Source: Candidatus Bipolaricaulota bacterium | Lineage (GTDB): Bacteria > Bipolaricaulota > Bipolaricaulia > M55B111 | Direction: 5' to 3' | Assembly: GCA_018334595.1 (NCBI GenBank) | Contig: JAGXLQ010000038.1 | Coordinates: 1-9,632, forward strand | DNA length: 9,632 nt | Translations under genes and position numbers: made by a program | In this document: positions 1 to 5,770 of the stretch, piece after piece | Layout of the letters: each line of letters starts with the position of its first letter | Position numbering within the stretch: the stretch's first letter is position 1 | The notes under the pieces: generated by a model | What the model saw: the letters and a program-made list of their open reading frames with translations, nothing else | What the model was told of the DNA's origin: nothing | Databases searched by the model: none

Positions 1-861
1 AGAGGAGTAAAGGCGGTCCTCTTCGGGGCAAGGGACTTCCTCAAGGACGAAGACGTGCGGGCGTTCGAGGTGACGGGACTGGCACATCTACTCGCCGCAT
101 CCGGCCTCCATCTGGGTATCCTAATCGGGGGAGTATGGTTGATATTGTCCTGGTTTGGACTCTCCAGGAGGTGGATTTACCTTCTCAGCCTCCCGTTACT
201 GTCGGCCTACCTCCTGATAGTGGGGTTTAAGTTTCCCCTCGTTCGGGCATCTTTGATATACCTGTTCTCCGGGGCGGGGTTTTACTTCCAGGACAGGGGT
301 CTCATCCTCTCCGACTGGTACGACCTCTACAACTCCCTGACTGGAGCTGCCATATTCCTGTTACTGGTCAGGCCGACCTCGCTAACGGACGTGGGGTTTC
401 AGTTAAGCTTCGGGGCAACGTTCGCCATCGCCTACCTGTTCAAGCCCATCGATACAAACCTCAACCCGATACAGCCTAGATACGTCAGGGAGACGCTGGC
501 CGCATCGCTGTCGGCCCAGTTCGGAGTCTTACCAATAATCGCCGTCCACTTCAACCGGGTCCACCCCTGGGGGACCTTGCTCAGTCTCTTCTTCATTCCC
601 ATGATAACGATTATCCTCTATTTGAGCACGCTGTCCATCGGCGTCGGCAATTTATACTTCCTGGGGAGTTCATTGAGCTGGGCCACGTCATCGCTGATAG
701 ATCTATTTAACAGGGGGTTGGGGTGGGGGTCTACTTTGCCGCTGGTCGCCGTCGAGCCCGGTGAGCTGAACTCATTTACACTTGCGGCTTACTTTACCTT
801 TCTCGTTTGGTTGAAACGGAGGTTGAGCCGTGAAGGAGAACCAAAACTACCTATAGGGTAA
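1..861 (+). CDS. comEC: ComEC/Rec2 family DNA-uptake channel protein, 3' part (5' end outside window)
   Basis: ComEC forms the inner-membrane channel that passes single-stranded transforming DNA into the cytoplasm. The reading frame is open from base 1, so the gene begins before the window; 286 codons are visible. An internal GTG at 55 is not the true start, because the residues before it already match the family. The competence-domain hallmark GLAHLLAASGLH lies at visible residues 26-37, followed by several hydrophobic membrane segments, a VRA motif near residue 81 and GFQLSF near residue 132. The protein ends in a short charged tail (LKRRLSREGE) straight after the membrane domain. The C-terminal metallo-beta-lactamase domain found in many ComEC proteins is absent; whether an N-terminal OB-fold exists cannot be seen. 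The gene converges with fxsA, 22 bp between the stops. Family assignment is firm; a role in natural transformation is inferred. Confidence 0.9.
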   Translation, partial: RGVKAVLFGARDFLKDEDVRAFEVTGLAHLLAASGLHLGILIGGVWLILSWFGLSRRWIYLLSLPLLSAYLLIVGFKFPLVRASLIYLFSGAGFYFQDRGLILSDWYDLYNSLTGAAIFLLLVRPTSLTDVGFQLSFGATFAIAYLFKPIDTNLNPIQPRYVRETLAASLSAQFGVLPIIAVHFNRVHPWGTLLSLFFIPMITIILYLSTLSIGVGNLYFLGSSLSWATSSLIDLFNRGLGWGSTLPLVAVEPGELNSFTLAAYFTFLVWLKRRLSREGEPKLPIG

Positions 862-883
862 ACGAAGGAAAAGACCCGCTGAA

Positions 884-1300
884 TCAGGGTTCTCCCACGT
901 CCTCGTCGTCTACGTTGATGTAAGATTGGCGTTTCAGGTCCCACTCTCTCTTCACCCACTTCTGGCTGTAAAGCCTGATTCCTCGTCTGCTAAAGGGAAC
1001 CAATCCGGCTAGACCGATAAGGTCGGTGAGGACGCCCGGGGTGAGCAAAAAGGCACCGGATATCAATAGTATCGCTCCGTCAATAAGTTCGGCGGTGGGA
1101 AGTTCGCCCTCCTGAAACCTCTCACGCATCCTCCCCAGGACGTTGATGCCTTCTCTTCTCGCCAGTAACGCCCCGACTACACCGGTACCAGCAACGATCA
1201 GAGCGGTCCACCACACCCCTATCGCCGCGCCAATCCTGACGAGAAATACAATTTCCAACAGGGGCAAGGCTGTAAACAGAATTATCAACTTCGCCGACAT
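884..1300 (-). CDS. fxsA: FxsA family membrane protein
   Basis: This 138-residue membrane protein belongs to the FxsA family, named after the E. coli protein whose overproduction relieves F-plasmid exclusion of phage T7; its biochemical role is unknown. Hydrophobic segments lie at about residues 3-25, 29-49 and 75-103. The family signature is clear: a Gly-rich turn before a cytoplasmic stretch (LLARREGINVLGRMRE), then GAFLLTPGVLTDLIGL at 82-97 and a basic SRR after it. The tail is acidic. A TTG at 1324 would add eight residues, but the ATG at 1300 is preceded by GGAGG with a six-base spacer, so I place the start there. It is the last gene of the seven-gene run, 56 bp after rdgB, and converges with comEC. 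Confidence 0.88.
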   Translation of the reverse strand: MSAKLIILFTALPLLEIVFLVRIGAAIGVWWTALIVAGTGVVGALLARREGINVLGRMRERFQEGELPTAELIDGAILLISGAFLLTPGVLTDLIGLAGLVPFSRRGIRLYSQKWVKREWDLKRQSYINVDDEDVGEP

Positions 1301-1356
1301 CTCTAACCTCCACATGACGGCCAACCGGAAGATTAACCTGGAGCCCTCTTAAGGGG

Positions 1357-1956
1357 TCAGTTGAATACTTTCACGACAATCTTTCTCATCTTTTCCAGGG
1401 CCTTTCTGCGGTGGCTTATCTCGTTCTTTTTCTCCTTTCCCAACTGCGCCAGCGTTTTCTTAAACCCGTCAGGTACAAATACTGGATCGTAACCAAAACC
1501 AGAATCGCCCCGGGGGGTGGTGGTGATCTTCCCTTCCAGCATTCCTCGCGTGCGAAACCTTTTGCCAGAATTCGTGTAAAGGGTGGCAACCGTCACGAAC
1601 CTCGCCCCGCGGTCGTCCCTTCCGTCGAGCTTCTTCAGCAACAGACGGATATTGGATTCGTCGTCCGCGTCCGGTCCGGAAAAGCGTGAGGAGTGTACAC
1701 CGGGTGCACCGTCCAGCGCGAGGACCTCAAGGCCCGAATCGTCGCTTAATACGGAAAACCCTGTTTCCTGGCTAATTTCTTTTGCCTTTTTTAGCGAGTT
1801 CTCCACATAGGAGCAGCCGTCCTCCTCCACTTCCGCGAAGGTGACTTCCTCACGGGTAAGTATCTCCAAATCGGGGCTATTCACCTGAAGGATTGACTTG
1901 GCCTCTTCTATCTTCCCCGGATTCCTGGTTCCGAGAAGTATCTTAGTCGTCCTCAC
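1357..1956 (-). CDS. rdgB: XTP/dITP diphosphatase (RdgB/HAM1 family)
   Basis: This cytoplasmic enzyme hydrolyses non-canonical purine triphosphates (XTP, dITP, ITP) to the monophosphate and pyrophosphate, keeping deaminated purines out of DNA and RNA. At 199 residues it has the usual family length. The phosphate-binding motif GTRNPGK is at 9-15. The catalytic and metal-site block SDDSGLEV is at 71-78, followed by GAPGVHSSRFSG at 83-94. The base-recognition loop GFGYDPVF is at 153-160 and SHRRKAL at 181-187, so all key blocks are present. The start is GTG at 1956, because the conserved beta-strand (KILLGT) begins at once. GGGAG lies just upstream with an unusually short spacer. The first 14 bases overlap the end of the oppF-like gene, suggesting translational coupling. 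No functional link to the peptide transporter is implied. Confidence 0.95.
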   Translation of the reverse strand: MRTTKILLGTRNPGKIEEAKSILQVNSPDLEILTREEVTFAEVEEDGCSYVENSLKKAKEISQETGFSVLSDDSGLEVLALDGAPGVHSSRFSGPDADDESNIRLLLKKLDGRDDRGARFVTVATLYTNSGKRFRTRGMLEGKITTTPRGDSGFGYDPVFVPDGFKKTLAQLGKEKKNEISHRRKALEKMRKIVVKVFN

Positions 1957-2998
1957 TTGCTCCCGACTCTAACCCCATTAAGTTAAGTTCTTCTGCCAGG
2001 TGGCAGTGGACGTAATGGTCGTACTCAACCTCAACCAGTTCCGGTTCCTTCTCGCTACAGACCGGCTCGCTGTAGGGGCATCTCGGATGGAAATAGCAGC
2101 CGGATGGAGGGTCAACCGGTGATGGTACGTCACCCTCCAGAATTATCCGCTCGGATTCGAAGTCGGGATTGGCCACGGGTACCGCAGACATCAACGCCTC
2201 GGTGTACGGATGAAGCGGGCTGTTGAACAACTTGTCCACGTCAGTCAACTCAACTATCTGTCCGAGGTACATGACCGCCACCCTGTCACTTATGTGCTTG
2301 ATTACGGAGAGGTCGTGAGCGATGAATAGATAAGTTAACCCAAACTCGTCCTGGAGGTCGTCGAGCTGGTTCAATACCTGAGCCTGGATGGAGACGTCAA
2401 GAGCCGAAACCGGTTCGTCGGCGATAATCAGCTCTGGATCAAGTGCTAGCGCCCTGGCCACGCCAATTCTCTGCCGCTGGCCACCGCTAAACTCGTGCGG
2501 ATATCTCTTCATGTGATTTTCCGTGAGCCCGACGGTCTCGAGCAACTGTTTAACCCTGTCGTTCCTCTCCTTTTTGTTGCCGATACCGTGAACGACCAGG
2601 GGTTCGCCAACGATGCTGGCGACAGTCATCCTTGGGTTCAACGACGAGTAGGGGTCCTGAAAGATAATCTGCATGTCGCGCCGGAGGTGCTTTAGCTCCC
2701 TCTTGTCAGCCTTGGCAATGTCGACTATCTTTCCGCTTCCGTTTCCCAGTTCTGAACTTCTGAAGAGGATTTCCCCCGCTGTTGGCTCTATCAGGCGAAG
2801 GATAGTGCGGCCGGCGGTCGTCTTGCCACAACCGCTCTCCCCAACCAGTCCCAAGGTCTCTCCCTCGCGGATGAACATATCAACGTCATCTACGGCCTTT
2901 ACGTGCCCAACTACCCTCCGGAACACCCCACGGCGCACCGGAAAGTACTTTTTCATCCCGCTAACTTGAAGTAGTCTATCTTCTTCCATTTCTACCAC
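1943..2998 (-). CDS. oppF: Oligopeptide/dipeptide ABC transporter ATP-binding protein, OppF/DppF type
   Basis: This is one of the two cytoplasmic ATPases that power OppBC/DppBC-type peptide import. All motifs are intact in the 351 residues: Walker A GESGCGKT 53-60, Q-loop FQDP with Gln114, signature SGGQRQR 171-177, Walker B LIIADEP 190-196 with catalytic Glu195, and switch His228. The C-terminal oligopeptide-transporter extension holds four cysteines (301, 307, 314, 332), the pattern reported to bind a 4Fe-4S cluster in a mycobacterial Opp ATPase. The tail is acidic. I use the GTG start at 2998, five bases after GGTGAG; an ATG at 2989 would remove three residues and cannot be excluded. It follows the oppD-like gene by 15 bp and overlaps rdgB. 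Permease and binding-protein genes are not in the window, so the substrate (oligopeptide, dipeptide or other) is unknown. Confidence 0.93.
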   Translation of the reverse strand: MVEMEEDRLLQVSGMKKYFPVRRGVFRRVVGHVKAVDDVDMFIREGETLGLVGESGCGKTTAGRTILRLIEPTAGEILFRSSELGNGSGKIVDIAKADKRELKHLRRDMQIIFQDPYSSLNPRMTVASIVGEPLVVHGIGNKKERNDRVKQLLETVGLTENHMKRYPHEFSGGQRQRIGVARALALDPELIIADEPVSALDVSIQAQVLNQLDDLQDEFGLTYLFIAHDLSVIKHISDRVAVMYLGQIVELTDVDKLFNSPLHPYTEALMSAVPVANPDFESERIILEGDVPSPVDPPSGCYFHPRCPYSEPVCSEKEPELVEVEYDHYVHCHLAEELNLMGLESGASEDD

Positions 2999-3013
2999 TT
3001 AAGCTCACCCCGC

Positions 3014-4000
3014 TTAATGATCAATGTGCAACCAACAAGCTGATTTGTGGCCCTGGGCCACCTCTACCAACGGTGGGTCCTCTTCCTTGCATACGTCCAT
3101 GACGTGCGGACAGCGGTTGTTAAACGGGCACCCCTCAGGAACGTCATAGGGATCGGGTACCACTCCCTTGATGGGTTGAAGCCGTCCCTTATCCACGTCA
3201 AGTGACGGTATTGATTCCATCAGACCCTGCGTGTAAGGCATCGTCGGGTTGTGATAGATCTCGTGTACTTCCCCGCTCTCCACAATCTTGCCTAGATACA
3301 TAACGACGACGAAGTTGGTAATCTCCGCAATAACACCCAGGTCGTGCGTGATAAACATGATCGAGGTGTCGAATTCCTCCTGCAAATCAGCCATCAACTC
3401 GAGTATCTGGGCCTGGATAGTCACGTCCAGAGCTGTGGTGGGTTCGTCGGCTATCAGCATCGTGGGATTACAGGATAGAGCCATCGCGATCATGGCCCTC
3501 TGCCTCATTCCCCCGGAAAGCTGGTGCGGATACTCGTCAACCCTCTGTTCGGGTAGGGGGATGCCAACCTCTTCCAGCATGTTTATCGCTATCTTTCTCG
3601 CCTTTTTCTTGTTGACGTTCTGGTGGAGGGTAATTGCTTCCATTATCTGATTCCCGATCGTGAAGACAGGATTCAGGGAGGTCATCGGCTCCTGAAATAT
3701 CATCGCGATCTCGTTACCGCGAATCGACCGCATTTCTTTTCCTTTCGGATTTAGTTTGGTCAGGTCTACGGTACCGCCATCTCGGTGGAACAGGATTTCG
3801 CCTTCAACTATCTTCCCCGGCGGCATCGGCACCAGACCCATAACGGACAAAGCGGTAACCGATTTCCCTGAGCCACTTTCCCCAACCACGCCCATGGTCT
3901 GTTGCCTGTTGATGCTGAACGTTACACCATCAACTGCCTGCACGACCCCATCCTCAGTGTAGAAATATGTCTTTAAATCTTTAAGATCAATTAATGACAT
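3014..4000 (-). CDS. oppD: Oligopeptide/dipeptide ABC transporter ATP-binding protein, OppD/DppD type
   Basis: This is the partner ATPase of the OppF-type protein; the two would form a heterodimer on the inner face of the membrane and drive peptide import. The 328-residue length is typical. Motifs: Walker A GESGSGKS 40-47, Q-loop FQEP with Gln103, signature LSGGMRQR 161-168, Walker B MLIADEP 181-187 with Glu186, and His219. The C-terminal extension carries EGCPFNNRCPH and further cysteines (291, 297, 304, 322), the same four-cysteine arrangement as its partner. It starts at ATG 4000 with GGGGGAG only two bases upstream, a very short spacing. It lies 18 bp after secG and 15 bp before the oppF-like gene, so co-transcription is likely. 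The absence of oppB, oppC and a binding-protein gene here is notable. A nickel or other substrate cannot be excluded. Confidence 0.93.
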   Translation of the reverse strand: MSLIDLKDLKTYFYTEDGVVQAVDGVTFSINRQQTMGVVGESGSGKSVTALSVMGLVPMPPGKIVEGEILFHRDGGTVDLTKLNPKGKEMRSIRGNEIAMIFQEPMTSLNPVFTIGNQIMEAITLHQNVNKKKARKIAINMLEEVGIPLPEQRVDEYPHQLSGGMRQRAMIAMALSCNPTMLIADEPTTALDVTIQAQILELMADLQEEFDTSIMFITHDLGVIAEITNFVVVMYLGKIVESGEVHEIYHNPTMPYTQGLMESIPSLDVDKGRLQPIKGVVPDPYDVPEGCPFNNRCPHVMDVCKEEDPPLVEVAQGHKSACWLHIDH

Positions 4001-4018
4001 AACTCCCCCAGGAGAAAA

Positions 4019-4243
4019 TTAGAAAATTGACAGGAGCAAGCTGGAAATCATGAAAACGGACGCTAATACAGAGGTAGCCGTTCTCTTCGGGTCCGTCTTC
4101 TCCTCCCTTCCAAATACGGTACTGGAACCTCCAGCACCAAAAGCGCCACCCAATCCGGCATGCTCACTCATCTGCACCAATACTATGCCGATAAGTCCGA
4201 GTGAACTTAGATAGAAAATGAACCTCATGATAATCGTTAACAT
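4019..4243 (-). CDS. secG: Protein-export membrane protein SecG
   Basis: SecG is the small, non-essential subunit of the SecYEG channel, which exports unfolded proteins with SecA. The 74-residue protein has two membrane segments (about 3-24 and 54-74) joined by the family's glycine-rich loop HAGLGGAFGAGGSSTVFG at 28-45 and a charged stretch REEKTDPKR. Both the length and the loop are diagnostic. The ATG at 4243 is preceded by GAGGTG with suitable spacing. The gene sits 63 bp after ispD, the widest gap between coding genes in this run except for the gap after rdgB, and that gap contains a stem-loop. The oppD-like gene follows 18 bp later. Confidence 0.93.
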   Translation of the reverse strand: MLTIIMRFIFYLSSLGLIGIVLVQMSEHAGLGGAFGAGGSSTVFGREEKTDPKRTATSVLASVFMISSLLLSIF

Positions 4244-4272
4244 TGATCCACCTCATTATATTATTAATTAAA

Positions 4273-4293
4273 CCGTACTTTCGCAAACTACGG
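4273..4293 (-). terminator. Possible attenuator or weak terminator between ispD and secG
   Basis: On the minus strand the ispD-secG gap can form a stem of CCGTA with TACGG (5 bp), a G-G mismatch and three further T-A pairs around a GCG loop. It is followed by the T-rich run TTTAATTAATAAT. This resembles an intrinsic terminator, but the stem is short and interrupted. It may lower read-through from ispD into secG and the opp genes, or only mark an mRNA processing site. Confidence 0.3.
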
Positions 4294-4306
4294 CAGGAAC
4301 TTCCGA

Positions 4307-5005
4307 TCAACCCTCGTCCCCGCGAAGAAACTTTTCTACGACTGCAAAATCCTCGTTCGTCGTGAGCTTGATATTACCTCGCTCTCCAGGTACCACGACC
4401 GGTTTCACCTTTGCGACGTTCATAACCGCACCGGCGTCGTCCGTATAGTAATTTCCCTCTTCGATTGACTTCTCTATAGCATCGTACAGGAGGTCGTACT
4501 CGAAACACTGCGGCGTCTGCACCCTGACCAGCTTGTCCCGGTCTACCGTCTCTCCAGAAAACCCACCTTCAAGCCTCCTAACCGTATCTACAGGCTTAAG
4601 GCCAGGGTAGGAGGCTCCGCAGGAAATTGCCTTATCGAGCAGGTCCTTTAGCAACCTGAAGCTGAAGTTTGGCCTAGCCCCATCGTGAACAAAAACGTAG
4701 TTCGTATCGACCTTGTTCAAACCAGCCCAGGACGAATCCTGCCTTCTCTTCCCACCGGGGACGGCCTCCAGGGGAACTTCGCAGTTAAACCCCTTTACCA
4801 CTCGCTCACGTAAGAGTTCGGCGTCGTTCCCGTTGAAGACCACGACGAGTTGGTCGATAATCCCAGACTCCACAAAGCAAGTCAACGAATGGTTCAACAC
4901 GGCGCTCCCTGCCAGTTCTCGATAGACCTTATTCACCCGGCCGTCTGCCCTACTGCTCTTACCGGCAGCAAGGATAACAGCTCCGATACTCTTATCTGCG
5001 TACAT
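4307..5005 (-). CDS. ispD: 2-C-methyl-D-erythritol 4-phosphate cytidylyltransferase (IspD)
   Basis: IspD joins CTP and 2-C-methyl-D-erythritol 4-phosphate to give CDP-methylerythritol, the third step of the MEP isoprenoid pathway. The protein has 232 residues. The nucleotide-binding loop is AAGKSSR at 13-19 with Lys26 in VNK, equivalent to the catalytic loop lysine of E. coli. PGGKRRQDS is at 83-91, VHDGARP at 106-112, VQTPQCF at 162-168 and YTDDA at 187-191. GNIKLTT at 210-216 includes Lys213, the second catalytic lysine. It begins at ATG 5005, 13 bp after the lipoprotein stop, with no clear ribosome binding site, so re-initiation is plausible. The usual partner ispF is not adjacent. The presence of IspD argues for MEP rather than mevalonate isoprenoid synthesis. 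Confidence 0.95.
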   Translation of the reverse strand: MYADKSIGAVILAAGKSSRADGRVNKVYRELAGSAVLNHSLTCFVESGIIDQLVVVFNGNDAELLRERVVKGFNCEVPLEAVPGGKRRQDSSWAGLNKVDTNYVFVHDGARPNFSFRLLKDLLDKAISCGASYPGLKPVDTVRRLEGGFSGETVDRDKLVRVQTPQCFEYDLLYDAIEKSIEEGNYYTDDAGAVMNVAKVKPVVVPGERGNIKLTTNEDFAVVEKFLRGDEG

Positions 5006-5007
5006 AC

Positions 5008-5023
5008 GTTAACAGCTATTAAC
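5008..5023. repeat. 16-bp near-perfect palindrome at lipoprotein/ispD junction
   Basis: The sequence GTTAACAGCTATTAAC pairs at seven of eight positions about its centre AGCT. It covers the stop codon of the lipoprotein gene and the space just before the ispD start, where a ribosome binding site would be expected. A smaller GTTAA/TTAAC inverted repeat occurs at 5543-5556 upstream of the lipoprotein gene. It may be chance in A+T-rich DNA, or a protein or RNA structure site. Confidence 0.3.
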
Positions 5024-5516
5024 CCTCAGATCCTTCTGAAGAAAAGGTAACTTGTTTCAACCCGCCTCCGTCCGCAGAGACCTCGAATATCTCCCACGAA
5101 CCCGTCCGGTCAGAGTTAAAGATTACTTTGTCCTCACCGCTCCACTTCGGGTTGACGTCCTGGCCGTCATCGGTCGTTAGCCTGGTCTCATCTCCGCTTT
5201 CCGGGTCGAGTACGTATATATCGGTATTGTCATTTCGCTGAGAAACAAAGACCACACGCTCGCCGTTAGGTCCCCACCCAGGGCCCCAATCGTCGTATTC
5301 GTTGTTAGTTATCTGTTTCTTATCGCCGCTCTTCCTGTCCATGACGTACAACTCAAAGTCCTTGTCATCCTTGTCCGCGAATATCACTTCACCGGACGAC
5401 GGGTTTACTCCGGGTTGCCAATTCTGAATATCCGGACCCTGATTAAACAAAGAACAGCCTGACAACGAAAAAACCAACCCGGCTAGCAACAGGGACAACA
5501 AAAAAATCCTTTTCAT
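5019..5516 (-). CDS. Short TolB-like (PD40 beta-propeller) lipoprotein
   Basis: This is a predicted 165-residue exported lipoprotein. A signal peptide MKRIFLLSLLLAGLVF leads to the lipobox LSGC, with lipidated Cys21; Ser at +2 would suit outer-membrane sorting if the cell is diderm. The mature part contains about three PD40/WD40-like units of the TolB type: residues 40-70 (VIFADKDDKDFELYVMD), 81-114 (WGPNGERVVFVSQRN, DIYVLD, RLT) and 123-157 (NPKWSGEDKVIFNSDRTGS, WEIFEV). Full TolB-type propellers have six or more blades plus an N-terminal domain, so this is only half a propeller. No frameshift or downstream remnant is visible. Start at ATG 5516; the G-rich stretch upstream lies about 14 bases away, farther than usual. 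It is the first gene of the run. Function is unknown: a structural or binding role at the envelope is inferred. Confidence 0.85.
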   Translation of the reverse strand: MKRIFLLSLLLAGLVFSLSGCSLFNQGPDIQNWQPGVNPSSGEVIFADKDDKDFELYVMDRKSGDKKQITNNEYDDWGPGWGPNGERVVFVSQRNDNTDIYVLDPESGDETRLTTDDGQDVNPKWSGEDKVIFNSDRTGSWEIFEVSADGGGLKQVTFSSEGSEG

Positions 5517-5544
5517 TGCGTATTTAATTTTCCCCCTCGATAGT

Positions 5545-5558
5545 TAATAAGTTAACAT
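5545..5558 (-). other. Four-codon upstream micro-ORF with strong ribosome binding site
   Basis: On the minus strand AGGAG plus a four-base spacer leads to ATG at 5558, then TTA ACT TAT and a stop (M-L-T-Y). It is in frame with the lipoprotein start 42 bases downstream. Its ribosome binding site is much better than that of the lipoprotein. It could be a translational leader or a chance match; there is no evidence of expression. Confidence 0.25.
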
Positions 5559-5570
5559 TTTTCTCCTCAT

Positions 5571-5599
5571 ACCATATAATAACATATATAGACAGGCAA
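5571..5599 (-). promoter_or_regulatory. Candidate sigma-70-type promoter for lipoprotein-ispD-secG-opp operon
   Basis: On the minus strand TTGCCT (5599-5594) and TATGGT (5576-5571) are separated by 17 bases, each matching four of six consensus positions. Transcription would begin near 5564, giving a leader of about 48 bases before the lipoprotein ATG. The surrounding DNA is A+T-rich, so chance matches are easy. Confidence 0.4.
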
Positions 5600-5611
5600 A
5601 TTACACTTAGC

Positions 5612-5627
5612 CCGATACTAGTCTCGG
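5612..5627. repeat. 16-bp imperfect palindrome between divergent promoters
   Basis: CCGATACTAGTCTCGG pairs at seven of eight positions about the central ACTAGT. It lies 12 bp upstream of the minus-strand -35 candidate and well upstream of the plus-strand promoter. That is a plausible place for a dimeric regulator to bind, but no second copy is seen in the window. Confidence 0.3.
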
Positions 5628-5692
5628 ATGATCAGCTTTTTCACCAGTTTCCAGGAGAAGCACAGGCTGTAACAAGAAAGTTTAGCGGTGAC

Positions 5693-5721
5693 TTGACCTT
5701 TTTGCAATGTTATGATATCCT
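5693..5721 (+). promoter_or_regulatory. Candidate sigma-70-type promoter for prmC-ftsE-ftsX
   Basis: TTGACC (5693-5698) and TATCCT (5716-5721) are 17 bases apart, matching five and four of six consensus positions. A start near 5728 would give a leader of roughly 40 bases to the inferred CTG/ATT start of prmC, and about 97 bases to the downstream ATG. Confidence 0.45.
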
Positions 5722-5758
5722 TAAATTCGCTTAAAAACCACTATAACAGCAGAAAACC

Positions 5759-5764
5759 GAGGGA
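5759..5764 (+). promoter_or_regulatory. Ribosome binding site that decides the prmC start
   Basis: GAGGGA lies six bases before CTG 5771 and three before ATT 5768; counted from GAGG the spacers are eight and five. It is placed for initiation at one of these rare start codons rather than at ATG 5825, about 60 bases downstream. That ATG has its own weaker AGGA (5813-5816). Confidence 0.5.
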
Positions 5765-5770
5765 TTTATT

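Larger units (their letters stand above)
5517..5770. other. Divergent intergenic region between lipoprotein operon and prmC operon
   Basis: These 254 bases are A+T-rich and lie between divergently read genes. They hold one sigma-70-like promoter candidate on each strand, a 16-bp imperfect palindrome between them, and a micro-ORF with a strong ribosome binding site on the minus strand. I see no tRNA or other recognisable RNA gene. The short open frames here (for example 14 codons from ATG 5628 on the plus strand) lack ribosome binding sites. Confidence 0.6.

Noticed and set aside
870..892. Weak stem (ACCC/GGGT) at the convergent comEC/fxsA ends with a T-rich run on the minus strand.
   Set aside because: Only four pairs with a nine-base loop; too weak to call a terminator.
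4255..4260. Perfect TATAAT on the minus strand just upstream of secG.
   Set aside because: No -35 element lies at 16-18 bases, and transcription from it would start at or inside the secG ribosome binding site, leaving almost no leader.
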